A stretch of DNA of 64,000 nucleotides. It comes from Promicromonospora iranensis. GTDB lineage: Bacteria; Actinomycetota; Actinomycetes; Actinomycetales; Cellulomonadaceae. A program made the translations under genes and the position numbers. Under the pieces are notes generated by a model, which saw nothing but the letters and a program-made list of their open reading frames with translations, searched no databases and was not told the DNA's origin. Location of the stretch: NCBI RefSeq assembly GCF_028994775.1, contig NZ_JAJQMN010000021.1:1-64000 (forward strand), given 5' to 3'. Shown here one piece after another: positions 44,373 through 52,574 of this stretch. How positions within the stretch are numbered: position 1 is the stretch's first letter; every line of letters begins with the position of its first letter.

Positions 44373-45517
44373 CGGTCCCCCGCACGGTTCGTGGCGTCGA
44401 CGTCGGCGGTACCGGAGTTCGCGACCAGGTCGACGACCAGCGCACGCAGCAGCGCCGTCCGGTCGGCGATCCGGTCGACGAGGACGTGCTCGTCGTCGGC
44501 ATGCGCGCCGCCGCCCACTGCCCCGAGGCCGTCCAGCGTGGGCGTGCCGACGCCGGCGGCGAAGTTGCCGTCGGACGCCCCGCCCACCGCCACGCCGGTG
44601 AGCGCCGGCAGGCCGGCCGCCGTGGCGATCCTCGACGCACGCGCGAAGAGGTCGGCGGAGAGCGCGGCCTCCAGCGGCGGCCGGTTGATCCCGCCCTCGA
44701 TCTCGAGCACCGCGCCGGGCAGGACTGGGACCAGCGCCCGCAGGGCGGTGTCGACCCGCTGCTGCTCGGCGGCGGTCCGGGCCCGGACGTCGACCGCGAA
44801 CGACGCCTCGGCCGGCACGGTGTTCCGGGTGGTACCGGAGACGGCGTCGGTGGGTGTGACGGTGGTCCCGACCGCCGGGTCGCCCAGCGCCGCGACCGCG
44901 AGCACCTGGTGCGCCAGCTCGACCGACGCGTTCACGCCCTTCTCGGGCTCCAGGCCGGCATGCGCGGCCCGGCCCTTCACCAGCACGCGGTAGATCGAGG
45001 TGCCCTTCCGCTCCAGCTTGAGCGCGCCGCCGTCGGCCGAGGCCTCCAGCACGAGTGCGGCGGCAGCCCCGCGCGCCTCGTCCTCGATCAGAGCCTGGGA
45101 CGACGGCGAGCCGAGCTCCTCGTCGCCGGTCACCAGGAGCGTGACCCCGGTCCGGTCGTCGAGAGAGCCCAGCACGTGCAGCGCCATGGCCAGGCCGGTC
45201 TTCATGTCGAAGCTGCCGGGTCCACGGAGCACACCGTCGGAGATGCCGAACGGGTGCGTCCGCAGGGTGCCGACCGGCCACACCGTGTCGTGGTGCGCCA
45301 GCAGGAGCACCCGGGTCGGCCCGCCGAGCCGCCACCGCAGGTGGATGCCGAGCCGCTCGGGCTCGACACCCAGGTGCGCGGTGCCGAGCCGGGCCACGAG
45401 GTCGGCGGACCGAGCCAGCGCTTCCGGGTCCGACGACGGCGACTCGCACTCGACCAGCGTCCGCAGGCCGGCGATCAGCGGATCGATGTCAGGGGCGGGA
45501 GTCTCGTGGAAGGCCAT
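44369..45517 (-). CDS. M20-family metallopeptidase / N-acyl amino acid deacylase
   Basis: A 382-residue enzyme of the ArgE/DapE/carboxypeptidase G2 fold. Two-zinc site residues lie in AHHDTVWP, GPGSFDMKTG, catalytic Glu in TGDEELGS, then LEASADGG and a C-terminal His in GGGAHADDEHV. Given the neighbours it probably removes the N-succinyl group from L-amino acids. First gene of a three-gene coupled operon. TACCGT lies 6 nt before the ATG, suggesting a leaderless start. Confidence 0.88.
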   Translation of the reverse strand: MAFHETPAPDIDPLIAGLRTLVECESPSSDPEALARSADLVARLGTAHLGVEPERLGIHLRWRLGGPTRVLLLAHHDTVWPVGTLRTHPFGISDGVLRGPGSFDMKTGLAMALHVLGSLDDRTGVTLLVTGDEELGSPSSQALIEDEARGAAAALVLEASADGGALKLERKGTSIYRVLVKGRAAHAGLEPEKGVNASVELAHQVLAVAALGDPAVGTTVTPTDAVSGTTRNTVPAEASFAVDVRARTAAEQQRVDTALRALVPVLPGAVLEIEGGINRPPLEAALSADLFARASRIATAAGLPALTGVAVGGASDGNFAAGVGTPTLDGLGAVGGGAHADDEHVLVDRIADRTALLRALVVDLVANSGTADVDATNRAGDR

Positions 45518-45523
45518 GCCCGC

Positions 45524-45529
45524 ACGGTA
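45524..45529 (-). promoter_or_regulatory. -10 box of leaderless M20-acyltransferase-racemase operon
   Basis: TACCGT on the minus strand, 6 nt before the ATG at 45517. Confidence 0.5.
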
Positions 45530-45544
45530 GCCGCCCGCCTCGCG

Positions 45545-45895
45545 TCAGGCGGAGAGCAGGCGCAGCACCAGGGCCGCCGCCGAGAACAGCATCAGGCCGG
45601 CGGTGGGGCCGACGCCCGGCCAGTCCTTCACACGCAGGTGCGCGACGAGCGCGCCGAGGAAGTACAGGACGAAGCACGCGGTGGCGGCGATACCGATCGG
45701 CGCCCACCAGATGCCGACGGCGGTACCGGCGGCGCCCGCCAGGAGCAGGGTGCCGAGCACGGGGACGTACCGGTCGGTGACCCCCACCTTGTGGAGCGAC
45801 TCGACGAGCTGCGGGTTGCGCGTCACCTTGTTGTAGCCGCTGAGAGCGGTGGCCAGGGCCAGCAGGGCGGAGACGATGACAGAAGCGACGAACAC
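45545..45895 (-). CDS. DoxX-like small membrane protein
   Basis: A 116-residue protein with four predicted helices (VFVASVIVSALLALATALSG; YVPVLGTLLLAGAAGTAVGI; AATACFVLYFLGALVAHLRV; a C-terminal helix). The GYNKV segment after helix one is typical of the DoxX/DoxX-like family, often tied to quinone or sulfur redox stress. The GTG at 45895 follows GGAGGACCC. It is divergent from an HxlR regulator, a common pairing. Confidence 0.8.
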   Translation of the reverse strand: MFVASVIVSALLALATALSGYNKVTRNPQLVESLHKVGVTDRYVPVLGTLLLAGAAGTAVGIWWAPIGIAATACFVLYFLGALVAHLRVKDWPGVGPTAGLMLFSAAALVLRLLSA

Positions 45896-46005
45896 GGGTC
45901 CTCCGAGGGACGACGGCCGGGGGTACCCGGCGAGAGCAGGCGCCCGTCCGGGCGCCTGCTGAATCGTCCGCCACCCCTCGAGGCTTGCCAAGAACCGGGT
46001 TAGCA

Positions 46006-46018
46006 ACTCACTATGAGT
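46006..46018. promoter_or_regulatory. putative HxlR operator
   Basis: ACTCA, 3 nt, TGAGT lies in the intergenic region just before the HxlR gene and about 110 bp from the DoxX start. Confidence 0.4.
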
Positions 46019-46020
46019 AA

Positions 46021-46422
46021 GTGACTTCCGAGATGACCGCTCCCCGCTCCCCCGCCCGGGCCCCCCGGCCGGGCACCGAGGCCCCGAACATGGCCAAGGA
46101 GGACGAGTGCCTCCTGTTCCAGCGCACGCTGGAGCTCGCCGGGCGGCGCTGGTCGGGCGCCATCCTCTACGCCGGCGTCGCCGGGGCACGGCGCTTCGTC
46201 GAGTACCGCAGGTACGTCCGCGGCATCTCCGACCGGCTCCTGACACAGCGCCTGCGCGAGCTGGAACGACAGGGGTTCATCACCCGCGAGGTCGTGCCGA
46301 CCATGCCCGTGCAGATCCGCTACACGCCGACCTCGGCGGGGGCGGAGCTGGTCGCCGCGCTGCAGCCGCTGGGCACGTGGGGGCGCAAGCATCACGACGT
46401 CCTGGACGCGGAGCCCACGTAG
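46021..46422 (+). CDS. HxlR-family winged-helix regulator
   Basis: A 133-residue DNA-binding protein. The winged helix reads CLLFQRTLELAGRRWSGAIL, then RRFVEYRRYVRGISDRLLTQ, RLRELERQGFITREV and RYTPTSAGAELV. HxlR proteins sense electrophiles or redox stress, often by a Cys; here Cys sits in DECLLFQ. GTG 46021 gives a 24-residue extension; ATG 46033 or 46090 would match the usual length. It probably controls the divergent DoxX gene. Confidence 0.85.
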   Translation: MTSEMTAPRSPARAPRPGTEAPNMAKEDECLLFQRTLELAGRRWSGAILYAGVAGARRFVEYRRYVRGISDRLLTQRLRELERQGFITREVVPTMPVQIRYTPTSAGAELVAALQPLGTWGRKHHDVLDAEPT

Positions 46423-46434
46423 CGCCCGGCCCCG

Positions 46435-46839
46435 TCACCGCCCCGCCGTGCGGGGGCGTCGCAGACCCAGCGCGACGACGGCGCCCACCGCCAGGTGCGC
46501 TGCCACCAGGACCGCTACCGCGCCCGGCGAGGTACCCCCCGCAGCGCCCAGGAGCGACACGAGCAGCAGCACGCCGCACAGCACCAGCCACGCCACCTCG
46601 CCGCCGCCCTTCGTCAGGCGCGCCAGCACCGTTCGCACACCCCAGCCGGCGAAGCCGACGACGAGCGCCGCGACCAGCACGGCCACCACCGAGACCGCCT
46701 GGGTGCTCGCCCCCGTACGAGCCTCGAGGTCGACGCCGAACGCTGTGCCGACCAGCCAGACCGCCGCGCCGGCGCCCGCCGCGGCGAGCGGCACCGTCCA
46801 GGCGGGCCACGCACGCCGGACCACTGTGTTCTCAGCCAT
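46435..46839 (-). CDS. DUF6069-like four-helix membrane protein
   Basis: A 134-residue membrane protein with helices at about 12-33, 47-66, 79-99 and 105-125. It begins with a short cytoplasmic end (MAENTVVRRAWPAW). The pattern fits small actinobacterial DUF6069 proteins of unknown function. GGAGG precedes the ATG at 46839. It is divergent from a NarL-type kinase-regulator pair and may be its target. The family name is by memory, not search. Confidence 0.65.
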   Translation of the reverse strand: MAENTVVRRAWPAWTVPLAAAGAGAAVWLVGTAFGVDLEARTGASTQAVSVVAVLVAALVVGFAGWGVRTVLARLTKGGGEVAWLVLCGVLLLVSLLGAAGGTSPGAVAVLVAAHLAVGAVVALGLRRPRTAGR

Positions 46840-46875
46840 GGGAAACCTCCTCGGTGGCACGTCCGTCGTGCCTGG

Positions 46876-46900
46876 AACCAGCATCGCGATGCCTGGTTCG
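46876..46900. promoter_or_regulatory. inverted repeat upstream of the DUF6069-like gene
   Basis: GAACCAG with CATCGCGATG and CCTGGTTC forms a 25-bp nearly perfect inverted repeat (one extra base). It lies 37-61 bp upstream of the DUF6069-like start. Confidence 0.45.
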
Positions 46901-46934
46901 CCCGACATCAGCCTGTGGTACCGCATCGTCCGGT

Positions 46935-46966
46935 CCTTGGGTCGGGGTACCCCCTCCCTTGGTCGG
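46935..46966. promoter_or_regulatory. direct repeats around a GGGGTACCCC palindrome
   Basis: CCTTGGGTCGG (46935-46945) and CCTTGGTCGG (46957-46966) flank a perfect GGGGTACCCC (46944-46953), 24 bp upstream of the kinase -10 box. It is a plausible autoregulatory site for the NarL-type regulator. Confidence 0.4.
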
Positions 46967-46989
46967 TGACGCGATCCGGACGTCGTCCA

Positions 46990-46995
46990 TAGGCT
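46990..46995 (+). promoter_or_regulatory. -10 box of leaderless kinase gene
   Basis: TAGGCT, 7 nt before the ATG at 47003. Confidence 0.5.
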
Positions 46996-47002
46996 CACCG
47001 GC

Positions 47003-48205
47003 ATGACAGCCGACGATCCGCAGTACTGCCCACCGGGCGCGGAGACCTGGTCCAGCCTGCCGGTCCGTTGGCCACGGCCGCCGTGGCGCGTGGCCGGGCC
47101 GGCCATGGTGGTGCTCACCGCCGTCATGGTCTGGGCCGTCCTGGCACAGCCTCCGGCGGTCGCCGGGGCACTCGCCGGGGTCCGGCTCACGGTGCTGGAC
47201 TCCGTGGTCGCCGCCCTGGCGCTCGCCCTCCTCCCGGTGCTCTGGTCGCGCCACCCGGTGGCGGCGGCGCTGAGCCTTACCGTCCTCGCCGCGATCTCGC
47301 CCGTCGCCACACCGGCGGCGACCGCCGGTACGCTCCACGTCGCCCGCTGGTTCCCGCTCCGCACGGCGGCCCTCGTCGCGTCCGCCGGCGTCGGCGCCCA
47401 CGCCGTCCAGGCCCTCTGGCGTCCGACGGCGCTCCCGCTGGGCTGGTGGCTGCTGTGCGACGTCGCGGTGCACGCTGCTCTCCTCGGCTGGGGCGCGTTC
47501 TGGCAGGCGCGGGCTCAGGTGCTGCGGGACCTGCGGGACCGCGCCAGGAGAGCCGAGACCGACCGTAGCCGCGCGCTGACCGAAGCCCGCACCACCGAGC
47601 GGAGCCGGATCGCCGCGGAGATGCACGACGCGCTCGGCCACCGGCTGTCCCTGCTGGCCGCCACCGCGGGCGCCGTCGAGTTCCGGCCCGACGCTCCGCC
47701 GGAACAGCTCGCGGCCGCCGCCGGGCGTATCCGGACGGGCGCGGCGGACGCGCTGGAGGACCTGCGGCAGCTCGTGCGCCTCCTGCGGGAAGACTCGGAC
47801 CGGTTGGCCCCGCCACCCGCGCTCGCCGACATCCGGGGGCTCGTCGACGCCGCCCGCTCCGTCGGGACCGCTGTCATCCTCGATCTGCCCGACAGCGCCC
47901 CAGCTGACGGACAGACCGGCGAGCTGCCGCCCGCAGTCGCCTCTGCCGCCTACCGCGTGGTCCAGGAAGGCCTCACCAACGCCCGGCGGCACGCGCCCGG
48001 CGCGGCCGTCCGGGTCACCGTGAGCCCTCGCGCGGGAGAGGTCCGGGTCACCGTGGCCGACGACGGCCCGCCCCGCCCCGCAGGCGCCGAACCCGGCACC
48101 GGCCTGGTCGGCCTGCGGGAGCGCGTCGAGCTGCTGAGCGGCACGCTCGTCGCCGCCCGCTCCCCCGTCGGTTTCACGCTGGACGTACGGATACCGTGGC
48201 ACTGA
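47003..48205 (+). CDS. NarL-type sensor histidine kinase
   Basis: 400 residues. About five hydrophobic helices span 28-175, followed by the HisKA_3 domain with phospho-His in SRIAAEMHDALGHRLSLLAA and an ATPase domain (YRVVQEGLTNARRHAPGAAV; VTVADDGPP; TGLVGLRERVELLSG). The many helices and lack of an extracellular domain suggest sensing within the membrane, as in LiaS/DesK-type kinases. It shares one base with the regulator start (TGATG). Confidence 0.9.
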   Translation: MTADDPQYCPPGAETWSSLPVRWPRPPWRVAGPAMVVLTAVMVWAVLAQPPAVAGALAGVRLTVLDSVVAALALALLPVLWSRHPVAAALSLTVLAAISPVATPAATAGTLHVARWFPLRTAALVASAGVGAHAVQALWRPTALPLGWWLLCDVAVHAALLGWGAFWQARAQVLRDLRDRARRAETDRSRALTEARTTERSRIAAEMHDALGHRLSLLAATAGAVEFRPDAPPEQLAAAAGRIRTGAADALEDLRQLVRLLREDSDRLAPPPALADIRGLVDAARSVGTAVILDLPDSAPADGQTGELPPAVASAAYRVVQEGLTNARRHAPGAAVRVTVSPRAGEVRVTVADDGPPRPAGAEPGTGLVGLRERVELLSGTLVAARSPVGFTLDVRIPWH

Positions 48206-48852
48206 TGGAGACCCGGATCGTGATCGTCGACGACGACCCGCTCGTCCGCGCCGGTCTGCGCCTCATGCTCGACGGTGCGGACGGGATACGCGTGGTCGGC
48301 GAGGCCGCCGACGGCAGAGACGTGCCCGCGGTGCTCGATGCCCACCCCGCCGACGTCGTGCTCATGGACCTGCGCATGCCGGAAGTGGACGGGATCGAGG
48401 CGACCCGGCGGGTGCGGACCAGGCAGTCGCCGCCGGCCGTCGTGGTGCTCACGACGTTCGACACCGACTCCGAGGTGGTGGGGGCGCTGCGGGCCGGTGC
48501 GGCCGGCTACCTGCTCAAGGACATGCCGCCCGCGCGGATCGCGGCCGCCGTGCGCGCGGCCGCGACAGGCGAGCCGGTGCTCGCGCCCGACATCGCCCGC
48601 CGGCTGATGGACGCTGTCGCGGCAGGTGGCAGCAGTGCACGGGACGCGACCTCCGCGCTGGGCCGCCTCACGGACCGTGAGCGCGACGTCGCAGTGGAGA
48701 TCGGGCGCGGTTCGTCCAACGCGGAGATCGCGCGGCGGCTGTACCTCAGTATCCCGACGGTGAAGGCGCACGTGTCGAGCGTCCTGGGCAAGCTCGGCGT
48801 GGAGAACCGCACGCAGGTGGCGCTGCTGGTGCAGCAGGCCGGCGCCGCCTGA
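48205..48852 (+). CDS. NarL/LuxR-family response regulator
   Basis: A 215-residue partner of the preceding kinase. The receiver has VDDDPLVRAGL, phospho-Asp in VVLMDLRMPEVDG, TTFDTD and YLLKDMPP. The LuxR helix-turn-helix is LTDRERDVAVEIGRGSSNAE, then TVKAHVSSVLGKLGVENRTQ. The ATG at 48205 overlaps the kinase stop; a GTG at 48196 is possible. Confidence 0.93.
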   Translation: METRIVIVDDDPLVRAGLRLMLDGADGIRVVGEAADGRDVPAVLDAHPADVVLMDLRMPEVDGIEATRRVRTRQSPPAVVVLTTFDTDSEVVGALRAGAAGYLLKDMPPARIAAAVRAAATGEPVLAPDIARRLMDAVAAGGSSARDATSALGRLTDRERDVAVEIGRGSSNAEIARRLYLSIPTVKAHVSSVLGKLGVENRTQVALLVQQAGAA

Positions 48853-48910
48853 GGCTCCGCTACACGGCTGGCTCCCCGAGGTCACCGTGCCGCCTCGAGC
48901 CACCCCCAGC

Positions 48911-49663
48911 TCAACCGTGCAGCCCCAGGAACTCCGCCACCCGATCGGACGCCGGAGCCGCCCGCAGCTCGTCCGGCGCCGCCACCTGCAGCAGCCGGCC
49001 CCTGTCCATGACGCCTACCCGGTCGGCGACGGCGGCCGCCTCGGCGTGGTCGTGCGTGACGAACACCGCCGTCGTCCCGGTCTCGACGAGCGCCGCACGC
49101 ACCTCGCCGGCGAGCCGCTCCCGGAGCTGCCGGTCGAGTGCGGACAGCGGCTCGTCGAGCAGCAGCAGCCGCGGCCTCGGGGCCAGGGCCCGGGCGAGCG
49201 CCACCCGCTGCTGCTCGCCGCCGGACAGGGTCGGCACGGACCGCCCCTCGTAGCCGGCGAGCCCCACCAGGTCCAGGAGCGCGGACACCCGGGCGTCCCG
49301 TTCGGCGCGGGAGAGGTCCTGGGTCTCCAGGCCGTAGGCGACGTTCCGCCGCACGTCCCGGTGCGGGAACAACTGGCCCTCCTGGAACATGAGCCCGAAC
49401 CGGCGCTTGTGCACGGGCACGCCGGCCAGGTCCTCACCGTCGTAGAGGACCTGGCCGCCGGACAGCGGCTCCAGCCCGGCCACCGCGCGCAGCAGCGACG
49501 ACTTGCCGCACCCGCTCGGGCCGAGCAGCGCGACCACCTCCCCGGGCGCGACGGCCAGCGACACCTGGTCCACCGCGGTGACGCCGGTCGAGCCCCTACC
49601 GCGGGTCGAGCCTGTCGGGACCCCGTACCGCACGGTGACGTCCCGGATCTCCAGCCCCGCCAT
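48911..49663 (-). CDS. thiQ: thiamine ABC transporter ATP-binding protein
   Basis: A 250-residue ABC ATPase. Walker A GPSGCGKSS, Q-loop FQEGQLF, signature LSGGEQQR, Walker B LLLLDEPLSALD and switch His in VTHDHAE are all present. It is assigned to thiamine or its precursor by the TPP riboswitch heading the operon. Between the first strand and VTAVDQVSLAV it has about 13 extra residues (PTGSTRGRGSTG) encoded by the dispersed repeat at 49603. Its ATG overlaps the permease stop by one base. Confidence 0.85.
   Translation of the reverse strand: MAGLEIRDVTVRYGVPTGSTRGRGSTGVTAVDQVSLAVAPGEVVALLGPSGCGKSSLLRAVAGLEPLSGGQVLYDGEDLAGVPVHKRRFGLMFQEGQLFPHRDVRRNVAYGLETQDLSRAERDARVSALLDLVGLAGYEGRSVPTLSGGEQQRVALARALAPRPRLLLLDEPLSALDRQLRERLAGEVRAALVETGTTAVFVTHDHAEAAAVADRVGVMDRGRLLQVAAPDELRAAPASDRVAEFLGLHG
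49603..49624. repeat. dispersed repeat inside the ABC ATPase gene
   Basis: The core GGTCGAGCCTGTCGGGACC lies in frame near the start of the ATPase and encodes part of PTGSTRG. A half-copy (GGTCGAGCCC) lies about 16 bp to its left. Confidence 0.7.
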
Positions 49664-51363
49664 CAGAACTCCCCTCCGCCGCGCTCGTCGCGCAACCGCT
49701 CCGCCATCATCATCACCGTCGCGGTGAGCACGGCGAGCACCACCGACGCCGCGAGCGCCATCCCGTAGTTCTCCGCCCCGGGCCGCCCGATGAGGCGGTA
49801 GATCACGACGGGCAGCGTGGCGCCGTCGGGCCGGGCGAGGAACGACGTCGCGCCGAACTCGCCGAGCGACACCGCGAAGGCGAACCCGGTGGCCAGCCCG
49901 ACCGAGCGCAGGGCGATGGGCAGGTCCACGGTCCGCAGGACGCGGCCCGGGCCGGAGCCGAGCACCGCGGCGACCTCGCGCAGCCTCGGGTCGATGGCCC
50001 GGAGCACCGGCAGCACCGTGCGGACCACGAGCGGGATCGCGACGACGGCCTGCGCCACGGGGACGAGCAGCCCGGAGGTCCGCAGGTCCACACCGAGCAC
50101 CGGCTGGTCGAGGGTGATGAGGAACCCGAAGCCGACGGTCACCGCGGACACGCCGAGCGGCAGCATGAACAGCCCGTCCAGCGTGCCGACGGCGCGGCGC
50201 GCACCGACCGACCGCGGCCGCCGGGACACCACGAGCGCCACCAGACCGCCGACGACCAGGGAGAGCACCGTCGCGGCCAGCGCGGTGCGCAGCGAGGTCG
50301 CGGTGGCCTCCCAGACGGTCACGACGAGCGCGTTGCGCTCGCCGGTGGTCCCGAGCGCGACGTAGTTCCCGATCCCCCAGGAGCCGTCCGGCTCGCGGAG
50401 GCTGCGGGCCACCAGCCCGGCCATGGGCAGCACCATGAGCCCGACGACGATCGCCGCGCCCACCAGCGCCACCGTCACGTCCTGGGGCGACCGCCAGGAC
50501 AGCCGCCGGGCCGAGCCGCGCGCGGACACGAGGCGCAGCGCCGCCTCGCGCCGCCGGCGCGCCCGCGCGGACACCACGAGGGCGCCCGAGATGACGACGA
50601 GCTGCAGGATCGACAGCACGGACGCCGACCGCAGGTCGAGGAACTGGGTGGTGCGGGTCCAGATCTCGGTCTCGATGGTCCCGTACCGCACACCGCCGAG
50701 GACGAGCACCACCCCGAACGCCGTGGCGCAGAACAGGAACACCACCGAGGCGGCCGACGCGATCGCGGGCGCCAGCGCGGGCAGCGTCACGGTCCGGAAC
50801 ACTCGTGCGGGCCCCGCGCCGAGCGACGCGGCGGCCTGTTCGGTCCGGGGGTCGAGCCGTTCCCACAGCCCGCCGACGGTCCGCACGACCACCGACACGT
50901 TGAAGAAGACGAGGGCGACGACGATGCCGGCCAGGGACTCCTCCAGGCCGAGGAATCCGAGGGTGCCACCGGGCGCGAACAAGGTGCGGAACGCGACCCC
51001 GACCACGACCGCGGGCAGCACGAACGGCACCGTCACCAGCCCGCGCACCAGTCCCCGGCCCAGGAACGACCGCCGGTACAGCAGGTAGGCGAGCGGCAGG
51101 CCGAGCAGCACCGAGCAGGCGGTGCCGAGCACGGCCTGGGTCAGCGTGAGCCCGACGAGCCGCCACGTGCGCGGGCTGGAGAGCACCTCGGTGAAGCCGG
51201 TGAGGTCGAGCACGCCGTCGGCCACGAAGCCGCGGACGACGAGCGCGGCCACCGGCCACGCGAAGAAGACGGCGAGGAAGCCGAGGGGGACGGCGACCGC
51301 CGTCCCCCAGAGCAGCGGTGCGGTCCGCAGGCTCGCTCTCAGCCGACCACGGTCGCGGTCCAC
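49663..51363 (-). CDS. thiP: thiamine ABC transporter permease, two fused halves
   Basis: A 566-residue permease with about twelve helices: two BPD-type halves joined in one chain, as in ThiP and FbpB. Each half has an EAA-type loop (EQAAASLGAGPARVFRTVTL; REVAAVLGSGPGRVLRTVDL). The GTG at 51363 overlaps the binding-protein gene by 25 bp; a CTG at 51342 is the only closer option. It is the second gene of the riboswitch operon. Confidence 0.87.
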   Translation of the reverse strand: MDRDRGRLRASLRTAPLLWGTAVAVPLGFLAVFFAWPVAALVVRGFVADGVLDLTGFTEVLSSPRTWRLVGLTLTQAVLGTACSVLLGLPLAYLLYRRSFLGRGLVRGLVTVPFVLPAVVVGVAFRTLFAPGGTLGFLGLEESLAGIVVALVFFNVSVVVRTVGGLWERLDPRTEQAAASLGAGPARVFRTVTLPALAPAIASAASVVFLFCATAFGVVLVLGGVRYGTIETEIWTRTTQFLDLRSASVLSILQLVVISGALVVSARARRRREAALRLVSARGSARRLSWRSPQDVTVALVGAAIVVGLMVLPMAGLVARSLREPDGSWGIGNYVALGTTGERNALVVTVWEATATSLRTALAATVLSLVVGGLVALVVSRRPRSVGARRAVGTLDGLFMLPLGVSAVTVGFGFLITLDQPVLGVDLRTSGLLVPVAQAVVAIPLVVRTVLPVLRAIDPRLREVAAVLGSGPGRVLRTVDLPIALRSVGLATGFAFAVSLGEFGATSFLARPDGATLPVVIYRLIGRPGAENYGMALAASVVLAVLTATVMMMAERLRDERGGGEF

Positions 51364-52436
51364 CGCTCGATCCACTCGTCCCGGTGCTCGCTCACCTCGG
51401 CGGGCTCCACCTCGAACGGGGCCTCGGCCTGGGGTGCGAACTTCTCCCAGTCGGCCGGCAGCTGCGTCGCGGGGTCCGCCGGGTACATGTACATCGACTC
51501 GGGCAGGGCAGCCTGGACGTCCTCGGTGAGCAGGAAGTCCACCAGCTCCTGCGCCCCCTCCGGGTTGTCCGCACCGGCCAGCACGCCCGCGTACTCGACC
51601 TGCCGGAAGCAGGTCTCCAGCAGCGCGCTGGTCGTCGACTCCGAGCCGTCCTCGCTCACCGTGAACGCGGGCGACGTCGCGTACGAGAGGGCGAGCGGTC
51701 GCTCGCCACCCTCGCCCGCACCCGAGAAGTCCACGTAGTAGGCGTCCTCCCACGAGTCGGCGACCTTGACGCCGTTGTCCACGAGAGAGGCCCAGTAGTC
51801 CTCGAACCCGTCCTCGCCGAACGCCCCGACGGTCGCGAGCAGGAAGGCGAGCCCCGGCGACGACGTCGCCGGGTTGCTCACGACCAGCAGGTCCCGGTAC
51901 TCGGGGTCGGCCAGGTCCTCCAGCGTCGTGGGCACCTCGAGGTCCGACCTCTCGAACCAGGCCTCGTCCGCGTTCACGCAGACGTCGCCCTGGTCGATGG
52001 GCGTGAGCGCCGCGCCGAGCTGCTCGGCGCCGTCGGGCAGGTCGGCCGGCGTGTACTCCTCGACCACACCCGCCTCCAGCGCGCGCGAGGCGAACGTGTT
52101 GTCGATACCGAACACCGCGTCGCCGAGCGGCGCGTCCTTGGTCAGCACCAGCTGGTTCACCAGGGTGCCGGCGTCGCCCGCCGCACTGACCTCGACGGTC
52201 AGACCGGACTCCTGCTCGAACTGCTCGACCAGCTTCTCGTCCAGCGCCCAGGAGTCGTGGGTCACGAGGGTCACGGTGCCCGACGCCGACGCGTCGCCGC
52301 CGTCGGTCCCGGAACCGTCCGGCGCGGAGCCGCCGCAGCCGGCGAGCAGCAGCGCGACCGCCGCCGCCCTGGCGACGGTGCCCGCGAGCGGGCGAGCGTG
52401 GATGGTGCCCGCATGGGCACCGGAAAGACGCAACAT
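51339..52436 (-). CDS. thiB: thiamine ABC transporter substrate-binding lipoprotein
   Basis: A 365-residue exported lipoprotein with a lipobox at Cys34 (LLAGC). TLVTHDSWALDEKLVEQFEQ, GDAVFGIDNTFASRALEAG and LALSYATSPAFTV are hallmarks of the ThiB/TbpA family, which binds thiamine, TMP or TPP. The ATG lies only about 5 nt beyond the TPP aptamer. Confidence 0.9.
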   Translation of the reverse strand: MLRLSGAHAGTIHARPLAGTVARAAAVALLLAGCGGSAPDGSGTDGGDASASGTVTLVTHDSWALDEKLVEQFEQESGLTVEVSAAGDAGTLVNQLVLTKDAPLGDAVFGIDNTFASRALEAGVVEEYTPADLPDGAEQLGAALTPIDQGDVCVNADEAWFERSDLEVPTTLEDLADPEYRDLLVVSNPATSSPGLAFLLATVGAFGEDGFEDYWASLVDNGVKVADSWEDAYYVDFSGAGEGGERPLALSYATSPAFTVSEDGSESTTSALLETCFRQVEYAGVLAGADNPEGAQELVDFLLTEDVQAALPESMYMYPADPATQLPADWEKFAPQAEAPFEVEPAEVSEHRDEWIERWTATVVG

Positions 52437-52440
52437 CGTG

Positions 52441-52530
52441 CCTCGACTTCCTCCGCCGGTCTGACCCGGATCAGGTTCAAGGGTCTGCGGTTCTCCGCAC
52501 TCTCAGCGCCGTGTGGGGCGCTCCCCTGTC
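52441..52530 (-). promoter_or_regulatory. TPP riboswitch (THI box)
   Basis: Read on the minus strand: GACAGGGGAG (52530-52521), the invariant GCGCTGAGAGTGCGG (52508-52494), then ACCCTTGAACCTGATCCGGG (52484-52465) and CCGGCGGAGGAAGTC. These are the conserved thiamine pyrophosphate aptamer blocks. The GGAGG in the 3' strand is close to the start codon and there is no separate terminator hairpin, so control is likely at translation initiation, shutting the operon when TPP is plentiful. Confidence 0.95.
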
Positions 52531-52562
52531 GTGTCCGGCCAGCCTACTGGCCCGTAGAGGGC

Positions 52563-52568
52563 TACGGT
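52563..52568 (+). promoter_or_regulatory. -10 box of leaderless DUF4235 gene
   Basis: TACGGT, 6 nt before the GTG at 52575. Confidence 0.45.
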
Positions 52569-52574
52569 GTGGAG

